Below are positions 57,301-64,000 of a DNA stretch of 64,000 nucleotides, one piece after another. Location of the stretch: NCBI GenBank assembly GCA_030272155.1, contig CP126203.1:620001-684000 (forward strand). The letters are read 5' to 3'. Source of the DNA: Tetradesmus obliquus (Eukaryota; Chlorophyta; Chlorophyceae; Sphaeropleales; Scenedesmaceae). The notes below the pieces were generated by a model. That model saw nothing but the letters and a program-made list of their open reading frames with translations. It was not told the DNA's origin and made no database searches. Numbering within the stretch: position 1 is the stretch's first letter; each line of letters begins with the position of its first letter. Position numbers and translations under genes: made by a program.

Positions 57301-57538
57301 GTTGCCGCCGTATGCTGTCAGCAAAGATGCTGTGCAGTGTACTGCATGTGGAGGGCAGGATCTTTCTGTGGATTATACTGTTTGCAATGCATTTGGCGGG
57401 CAGCTGCAGCAGCGCGTGGCAGCAGCAGTGACAGCTGCAGCGGCGGCTGGTGATTTTGAGGTGTGGTTTGCTGCAGATCAGCGGCTGGCGAATCTGTATG
57501 GCGGGCACCAGCTGAAAGGGTGGGCAGCACCCAAGTGA
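54332..57538 (+). CDS. GT92 (DUF23) family glycosyltransferase
   Basis: Exons 54332-55263, 55549-55651, 55760-55894 and 56285-57538 (TGA) join in phase, about 590 residues. The order fits the DUF23 fold: EVFLVFEAVTVFCDLP, EWAEMQRLLGVAQVTLYAFN, PLLEWYQAQGFFQLLEWIIP, DNYQIGWWGQTLAVQDCTYR, then WVAVMDLDEFVLP, in which the DxD-like acidic cluster should bind the nucleotide sugar and metal, and later FMGQRLCSGCLHQ and RIVELSQYW. GT92 enzymes transfer galactose or similar sugars to glycans in the Golgi. The start at 54332 gives a moderately hydrophobic leader (AMLAGLLLMLQVTPLL); an upstream exon from the 53741-54230 array could instead supply a stronger anchor. Gln and Ser runs are common. Donor and acceptor sugars are unknown. 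Confidence 0.8.
56025..56220 (+). repeat. Two decayed copies of the start of GT92 exon 4
   Basis: DNYQIGWWG with LAVQDC occurs at about 56026-56095, with an in-frame stop after the WWG codons, and in a second copy at about 56148-56220. The intact exon follows at 56285. Confidence 0.85.
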
Positions 57539-58468
57539 CGGCTGAATATTTGAAAGTGTACCGTTCGGCCCGTATCATACAGTCACATTGCACCAATGCA
57601 TGAACAACGGTCGATGTGTGGTTTGCCGCGGATCAGCGGCTGGCAAATTCGTATGGCGGGCACGAGTTGAGGGGGTGGGCAGCACCCAAGTGATGGCTGC
57701 AGCGTGTGTAGCTGTGTAGCTGTGTGGCTGTGTGGCTGCAGCATGTGTAGCATTAGCAAGTGTAGCTGTGTATAAGCGGTGGCTGCAGCATGCAGCTGGT
57801 GTTCCAATCTGTGAATAGCAGCATGCACACTTGCTGTGGCAGCAGAGCCTGAGCAAAGGCTCCATGCGCACGCCTGACTTCTGGGCATATGCAGTGCGGC
57901 TGTACCATGCTTTGGTATTGCATTTGCAGTTCATCTGGCGTATTCTCACAGCGTGTGGCAACGTGGCTAGTGTGGCGTGCGTAGCAGCTACATCAGTGGC
58001 TTTCTCTGCCCATTGAGCCTATGATTGGCTTCCTAACAAGGCAACCAGCAGCAATAGTGCTGTTATTAGGGACCTTTGCGCCTGTGAGTGCATGTAACGG
58101 GGATATTGGAATGCTAAAGCACCAGTCGACGGGTGGCTCTGCACCGGACACTCAGCCAACTGAACACCCTGACCTGGCTGTCACTTTCATGACTGTTACC
58201 ACACCACTGTCATGACAGCCCCAGTTACTAACATTTGAAGCTGCAGAACCCCCTCTCTCAAACATGCACTGCCGTATACGCATTGCCAGTCTTCATCATA
58301 CCGTTTCAATCACTTCAATAGGCCTCCAACGCCGCTTTTGCACCGTGAGCAGCGTTGCTGCTGTGGCACAGCAGCCAGACCCTACTGCAGTCGAGCGATT
58401 CGCTATCTTCTAATCCATACATTTCGTAATAATTTAACTCAAAGTTTTATCAAAACAAGCAATAAAAT
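57539..58468. other. Intergenic between GT92 and the NOP9-like gene
   Basis: Holds a duplicate of the GT92 end (57612-57693) and a GTGTAGCTGTGTGGCTG-type low-complexity stretch (about 57700-57770). Beyond that I see only a TGTAA motif near 58093. The NOP9-like promoter lies at the right end. Confidence 0.5.
57612..57693 (+). repeat. Copy of the GT92 last codons and stop
   Basis: It repeats VWFAADQRLAN ... YGGHxLxGWAAPK and the TGA (original 57460-57538), about 155 bases downstream. Confidence 0.88.
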
Positions 58469-58649
58469 ATGGGCAAGCGGAGGAGGGTGGACGAGGAGCA
58501 GCAGCAGCCTGACTACGAAGAAGACCGGGAGCCAGCTGCTTACGGCTACGCAGGCAGCAGCCAGCGCTCCGATGGCAGCGGCAGCCGCTGCGATCCCGAG
58601 CTGGTGTCGTACCTCACGGTGAGGGGCGGTGGTGGCGTTGACCGCAGCT

Positions 58650-58688
<39 letters not shown>

Positions 58689-59051
58689 CCTGCAGTAGGG
58701 AGGTACCAAGCATGCCTGCGTTGTATTCGAAAACTGCTTCCTGATAGGTCGGTTGAGATGTAGCCGGTGCAGTGATTCAGTTGTTGACAGCTTGCTAATG
58801 GCAGCAGCGGCAGCAGCAGTGCTCCCTCCTTCAACCGTGTCAGTAGGCGGCATAGACGCCTGCACACCTAGCTATACAGCAAGCTAGGTACATGCTGTGC
58901 TACTCTTCCTGACTCTGTGTACATATTGCGCTTTCGTCTACGTGTACGTGCTCCTGCAGGAGGTGAGCCAGCATGCGGCCAGCCTGAGTGACCCTGAGGA
59001 GCGGCAGCTGCTGCTGGCCAACGTGCTGGAGGAAATTTCGGGGCGGTGAGC

Positions 59052-59092
<41 letters not shown>

Positions 59093-59373
59093 GTTTACGT
59101 CTGGTGGCTGTGGCTGTTGCATGTGTAGCCGCCAGTGCAGTGGGTGTGCTAGTATAGCAGTGGTCATACACTACGCAGTACAGCAGGCATGGCAGCGGCC
59201 CTGTTCATTGGCGTCAGGGCCATGACGTCATTGCTGAAAGTAACAAAAACATTCGCATCACGCACAGCACTAACCACACTGCATCAGATATACTGGACTG
59301 TACATAATGGCTAACTTGTGCACACATGCACAATATCATAATCATCAACACTGCGGTCTGCATGTGCCAAAAC

Positions 59374-59420
<47 letters not shown>

Positions 59421-59708
59421 AGGGAGGTGCGTGTGGCCACTGATGCAGTGACCAGCCGGCTGCTGGAAGCGCTGCTGGCGGGGGCGCCTGCACAGCAGCT
59501 GATGCAGTTCCTGGCTGCGTTTTCAAACGAGGACGTCATGTTCCAGCTGGCCGGCGGGTAGGTTTGACCGGGGTCAGGTTTGACTTGGTTTGACTTGGTT
59601 TGACTTTGGTTTGACTAGGTTTGACCAGATGGAGGTCTGACAGGCCAGCATCTGCAACTACCCCCTAGACCAACCGCACCATTAATCAACTGCTGACATC
59701 TCAACATT

Positions 59709-59748
<40 letters not shown>

Positions 59749-61973
59749 GGTTCATGTTTCCTGCAGTGCCTTTGGCTCGCATGTTGCTGAGAAGGTTCTG
59801 GCAGGGCTGCACCAGCAGGCAGAGCAGATCATGGCGGCTGAGGCGGAAAATGGCGACGCTGCTGCTGCTGCTGAGGATGCTGGTGACGGCAGCACAGCAG
59901 CAGCAGGGTCGCTGGAGGCACTGCTGAGCTCCATGGTGGGGGCCATAGGTGAGGCTGGCTGTTGAAAACTTGGCTCGATTGCTGCTGCTGCTGCTGCTGC
60001 TGCTGCTGTGGCTGTGGCTGGTGCCGCTGCTGTGGCCCCTGCTGTTGTTGGTGCTGTGTGTGTGGCCATTGGATCAGCGGCAGTGCTGCTGCAGTCCTGC
60101 GACTGCCGCCACATGTGGCGCGTGCCCTGCTGGTCAAACATGCTGTTGGTAGTCAAACATGCTGTTGCTGGTCAAACCCGGTCAAACATGCTGTCATTGT
60201 CTTTTCAAACCGCAGGCGGGCACCTGTTTGACTACATAATGGACAAGCATGCCACGCACGTGGCGCGGGCCCTGCTGGTGGTCATTGCTGGCAGAGATGT
60301 GCTGTCACCTGTGGCCAAAAAGAAGCAGCAGCAGCAGCAGCATGACGAGGCAGGGGAGGGGCAGGAGGCTGCTGCAGAGGCACGAAAGGGCAACCAGCAG
60401 GTGGGGTGGCGGGGTTTTGGGGTTTAGGGGTTTAGGCCGAGCATGTCATTTTTGTTGACCTGATGGTGATGCTTAGGGGTTTAGGCCGAGCATGTTACTT
60501 TTGTTGACCTGATGGTGATGCTTAGGGGTTTAGGCCGAGCATGTTATTTTTGTTGACCTGATGGTGATGATCAAATTCTTCAATTTTGATGTGGATGTCA
60601 TGGTATTTTTAGCTCAGGCTGCCTGCATGTGCTGTTGTGCTAACTGATGCAGCTGGCGATTGTTGTTGCCAACCTGCTGCCGCTGCTGCTGCTGCCACTG
60701 CTGCTGCTGCTGCCCTCGCAGGCGTTCAAGCCCGGTCGCAGCAGCCTGCAGCAGAAGATGGAAGGCAGCACTCCGGCAGCAGCAGCAGCAGCAGGCCAGC
60801 AGCAGCAGCAGCAGCCGGCTGCGCGCTTCCCGGCGCTGCTGAGGCGCTTTGCCAAGATGCTGCCTCTGTATGATGCTGCAAACATGCAGCTGCTGGGCAA
60901 GAACAACTACAGCAGCCCATTTATTCAAGCCGTGCTGCGAGCAGCAGCAGGCGACAAGTGAGTGGCACAGGGTTTAGGTTTTAAGCACTGTTAGCGTTGG
61001 GGTTTAGGGGTGGGGGTGCAGCAAACATGCAGCTGCTGGGCAAGAACAATTACAGCAGCCCATTTACTCAGGCTGTGCTGCGCGCCGCAGCAGGCGACAA
61101 GTGAGTGCCCCAGGGTTTAGATTTCAACCACTGTAGTGTTGGGGTTTAGGGTTTGGGGTGTTGGGCACATGCAGCTGCTGGGCAAGAACAACTACAGCAG
61201 CCCATTCATTCAATCCGTGCTGCGCGCTGCAGCAGGGGACAAGTGAGTGCCCAGGGTTTAGGTGTTAAAAACTGTTAGCGTTGGGCTTTAGGGTTTGGGG
61301 TGTAGGGCACACCAAGCTGCTGGGCAAGAACAACTACAGCAGCCCATTCATCCTAAGCTGTGCTGCGCCGCGCAGCAGGGGACAAGTGAGTGCCCTAGGG
61401 TTCAGTTTTATAGTACTGTAGTTTGGGTTTAGTAGTGTCCGGGGTGTGGATGCTGCCAAGGCATGCTTGCCGCTGCTGATCTTCTCACCATGACTTCCAA
61501 ACACAACATGCTGCTTCTGCTGCTGCTGCTGCTGCTGTGTTCTGCAGGGAGCTGCTGCAGCTGCTGCTGCCGCCCATTCTAGGTGTTGATGCTGCCAAGG
61601 CAGCAGCAGCAGCACCGGGGGAGGTGCTGTCAACACTGACCGACTCACATGTGGGGCGCCTGCTGAGGGACGAGTGCTACTCACACCTGCTGGAGGTAGG
61701 GTTTGAGGTTCAGGGTTTTCTAGTCTAATGGTTTAGCTGGGTTCAGTTTTGCATGCTGACTAGCTGGCATGTGGGGCGGCTGCTGAAGGACCAGTGCTAC
61801 TCGCACCTGCTGGAGGTAAGGAATTGCGGAGACAGGGTTCAGAGTCCAGCGGTTCAAGTTATGCGGTTTGGTGGTTAGGGTTTAGACCAGAAACGCTGGC
61901 TGGGCTTGCATGTGGGGCGGTTGAGTGCTACTCGCACCTGCAGCTGCTGGCCAATCAAAAACCGAACTTCTCG

Positions 61974-62019
<46 letters not shown>

Positions 62020-64000
62020 TTGTGGCCGCTGTGATGCCTGCCGAGCTGAAGGGCGACTTCTTCACGCTGTTTGAAGGGTCGGCTGCAACCCAATCATGAA
62101 CTGAACTTCTCGTGCTGCTGCTGCTGCTGCTGCCAGGTTGTGGCGGCAGTTATGCCTGCGGAAATGAAGGGAGAGTTCTTCACGCGCTTCCTGAAGGGCC
62201 GGCTGCAGCCGCTGGCCAACCACCACAGCGCCAACTTTGTGGTGCAGGCATGGATGGCAGCCTGCAGCACGCCCCAGCAGGTGAACACTGTTAAGAATGT
62301 GTTTTTTGGGAGAACTGTGGTGTTGGCCTGTTTGACAGTGTGCAGCACACCAACACTGCTGCACGTTGCTCTGAGGGTGTAGGTTTGGGGTTTTGGGTAG
62401 GGGTCATACAGCTGCAGCCGGTGGCCAACCACCACAGCGCTATATGTGTGGCCTGCTTGGATGGCAGCCTGCTCCACACCAGCACAGGTGATCCAAAGTT
62501 TGTTGTGCACCTGCCAGACCTGCGCTGGTTCTTTGAAAGCTGTCACACACCATGCATATCTCTTTGGCCTGACGCTTCTGCTAATCACATTCATATGAAT
62601 GCTGCTGCTGCTGCAGGTGCAGGAGGTCATCAGTGAGCTGCAGGTGCACCTGCCTGACCTGCTCAAGCGCCGCAGGTGAGGGGAGCATGGCTGAATGCCT
62701 GCCCGCAAAACCCTGCACTGAGACGTTTGCACCCTGCTCTGTATGCTTGATGTTGAGAAGCCAGTGGTACTAATAATTTGCACAGTACTGAGCCTGTATG
62801 GCTCAAACAGCCCAAAATGGTGGCTTCGTGATAACTGCTTGAGTCAACCTGTATGATTAATCTGCCTCACATTTTTGTGTTTGTTCTGGGTTCGCCTACT
62901 TGGATTGTGTGCTGCAGGTCTGGTGTAGCAGCAGCGCTGGTGGCAGCAGCAGGGCGAGCTGGCGGGCCGGCGCAGCAGGCTGCTGCTGTTGCTGCGCTGT
63001 CTGCAGCACTGTCTGCCCTGCCGCAGTGGCAGGGGCGGGAAGGTGAGGGGGCAGGTTTTGTAACATAACAATAACGCTATGTCATCGACAGCCCATATCA
63101 TGCAGAGACAACGAGGTTTGTGCAGGTTGTTTGATTTGCGTCAGCATATGAAAACGAATGCTGGCATGGTGGGAATGCGCTTGCAGCAGTGCTGTGCTCA
63201 GCATCCCCGATGTGTTGCTTCTGAAACCCCACCCTGCAACCCTAAACCCTCAACCCTCGCAACACCTTGCCATGCTGCTGCTGCTGCTGCTGCAGGCACA
63301 GACCACCTGGCACCTGCACTGCTCACCTTGGACAGCAATGCAGTCATGGGAGCAAGCAGCAGCAGCAGCGCACCCCAGCAGCAGCAGCAGCAGCAGTACA
63401 ACTCGCATTACGGCTATGGTGGTGGCGGCAGCAGGCTGAGCACCCCTGGCAGCGCCATTCTGGCTACACTGCTGACTCACTACAACAAGAAAGCAGCCAA
63501 GCCATTTGCTGCCAGTGTGGCTGCACTGAGTGCTGCTGATGCTGCAAGGGCTGCCAAGGACCCCGCAGGCAGCAGGGCTCTGCAGGTGCAGTTTAGATTT
63601 AGGGTTTTTGGAAGTTCAGGGTTCGGGGTTGAGGGTTGATTGTAGGGTTTGGGTGGCTGGTGTGTGCTGAGCGCTGCTGATGCTGCAAGGGCTGCAAAGG
63701 ACCCCGCAGGCAGCAGGGCCCTATAGGTGCGGTTCAGGGCAACATGTTTTAGGGTTTTGTGAAGTTTGGGAGTGGGGTTTTGAGCTGGGTTTGATGCTAG
63801 GGTTTTGCTGGCCAGTGTGGTGGCAGCAGGCTGAGCACCCCTGGCAGTGCCACTCTAGCTACCCTGCTGACGCACTACAACAAGAAAGCAGCCAAGCCGT
63901 TTGCTGCGAGCGTTGCTGCGCTGAGTGCTGCTGATGCTGCAAGGGCTGCCAAGGATCCAGCAGGCAGCAGGGCCCTACAGGTGCGGTTTACTCTCAGGGT
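58469..64000 (+). CDS. NOP9: Pumilio-repeat ribosome biogenesis protein NOP9/APUM23, 3' end outside window
   Basis: ATG 58469 starts MGKRRRVDEEQQQPDYEEDR. Eleven exons join in phase: 58469-58618, 58960-59045, 59423-59557, 59767-59948, 60216-60400, 60722-60957, 61548-61695, 62137-62280, 62617-62675, 62918-63042 and 63296-63585. Another copy of the last exon runs from about 63815 to near the edge. Pumilio-like helices are seen in order: TDAVTSRLLEALLAG, GAFGSHVAEKVLAGL, GGHLFDYIMDKHATHVARAL, FAKMLPLYDAANMQLL, DSHVGRLLRDECYSHLLE, FFTRFLKGRLQPLANHHSAN and TLLTHYNKKAAKPFA. These match NOP9 (plant APUM23), which binds pre-rRNA and controls cleavage during 18S maturation in the nucleolus. Ala and Gln insertions separate the repeats. 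Introns are short and many contain TTTAGGG-like sequence. Confidence 0.85.
60426..60572 (+). repeat. 49-base tandem repeat, three copies, in a NOP9-like intron
   Basis: AGGGGTTTAGGCCGAGCATG starts units at 60426, 60475 and 60524. The unit also contains TTTGTTGACCTGATGGTGATG. Confidence 0.9.
60880..61390 (+). repeat. Four copies of the end of NOP9-like exon 6 with its donor
   Basis: The segment for MQLLGKNNYSSPFIQAVLRA and the GACAA/GTGAGT donor occurs in the intact exon and again near 61023-61100, 61169-61243 and 61316-61387. The unit is about 146 bases and includes intron with GGTTTAGGG. The copies show scattered differences. Confidence 0.9.
61750..62492 (+). repeat. Partial copies of NOP9-like exons 7 and 8
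   Basis: The end of exon 7 (HVGRLLKDQCYSHLLE) recurs at 61767-61815 and, shortened, near 61910-61950. The start of exon 8 (VVAAVMPAELKGDFFTLF) appears at 62019-62080 before the intact exon. Its end (LQPVANHHSA ... CLDGSLLHTSTG) recurs at about 62408-62490. Confidence 0.8.
63660..64000 (+). repeat. Copies of NOP9-like exon 11, running to the window edge
   Basis: The end of exon 11 (SAADAARAAKDPAGSRAL) recurs at about 63668-63727. A longer copy from GGSRLSTPGSATLATLLTHY through its GTGCGG donor lies at about 63815-63980. Confidence 0.85.

Noticed and set aside
14184-57538. Head-to-tail genes as an operon-like cluster
   Set aside because: Each gene has its own introns and the spacing is large; products belong to unrelated processes.

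Overview
The window reads as nuclear DNA of a green alga. Genes are intron-rich, with GT/AG introns of roughly 60 to 450 bases. Coding exons are full of CAG runs (Gln, Ala and Ser tracts). The gene set includes a light-harvesting-like protein and a galactolipid synthase (DGD1), so the organism is photosynthetic. I infer Chlorophyceae, possibly Sphaeropleales; this rests on style and has not been checked. I see no bacterial, organellar, viral or recognisable transposon genes, no tRNA or rRNA, and no CRISPR array. || Layout. 44-1550 (+): 3' part of a two-helix LHC-like protein. 2924-5932 (-): F-box-like leucine-rich-repeat protein with an apparent frameshift and a fourfold array of its last LRR exon. 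6385-13420 (-): HEATR6-type HEAT-repeat protein, 5' end unresolved. 14184-17576 (+): DNAJC9-type J-protein. 18443-25291 (+): unrecognised organelle-targeted membrane protein built around roughly 70 Glu-Arg pairs. 26099-27476 (-): F-box-like hypothetical. 29284-33150 (-): ribosome biogenesis protein BRX1. 33554-39811 (+): DGD1. 42307-47902 (+): papain-family protease with a granulin domain. 50209-52148 (+): multi-pass membrane protein. 54332-57538 (+): GT92 (DUF23) glycosyltransferase. 58469 to the window end (+): NOP9/APUM23 Pumilio-type protein, running off the right edge. || The genes do not form a pathway cluster. HEATR6/DNAJC9 and BRX1/DGD1 are divergent pairs that may share promoters. BRX1 and NOP9 both act in ribosome assembly; the LHC-like protein and DGD1 both concern the thylakoid. 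|| The striking feature is how the genes are built. In at least ten of them a piece of exon plus flanking intron, about 50-380 bases, is repeated in tandem 2-8 times, at stages from identical to decayed. Most copies sit in introns as would-be exons. At three genes the last codons with the stop codon are copied again downstream of the real stop. One gene (20078-22386) appears to have made a protein out of this process: seven consecutive phase 1-1 exons encode a Glu-Arg tetrad repeat. A second pattern is that CTG runs, read on the sense strand, lie immediately before the AG of many 3' splice sites, whereas CAG runs lie mostly inside exons.
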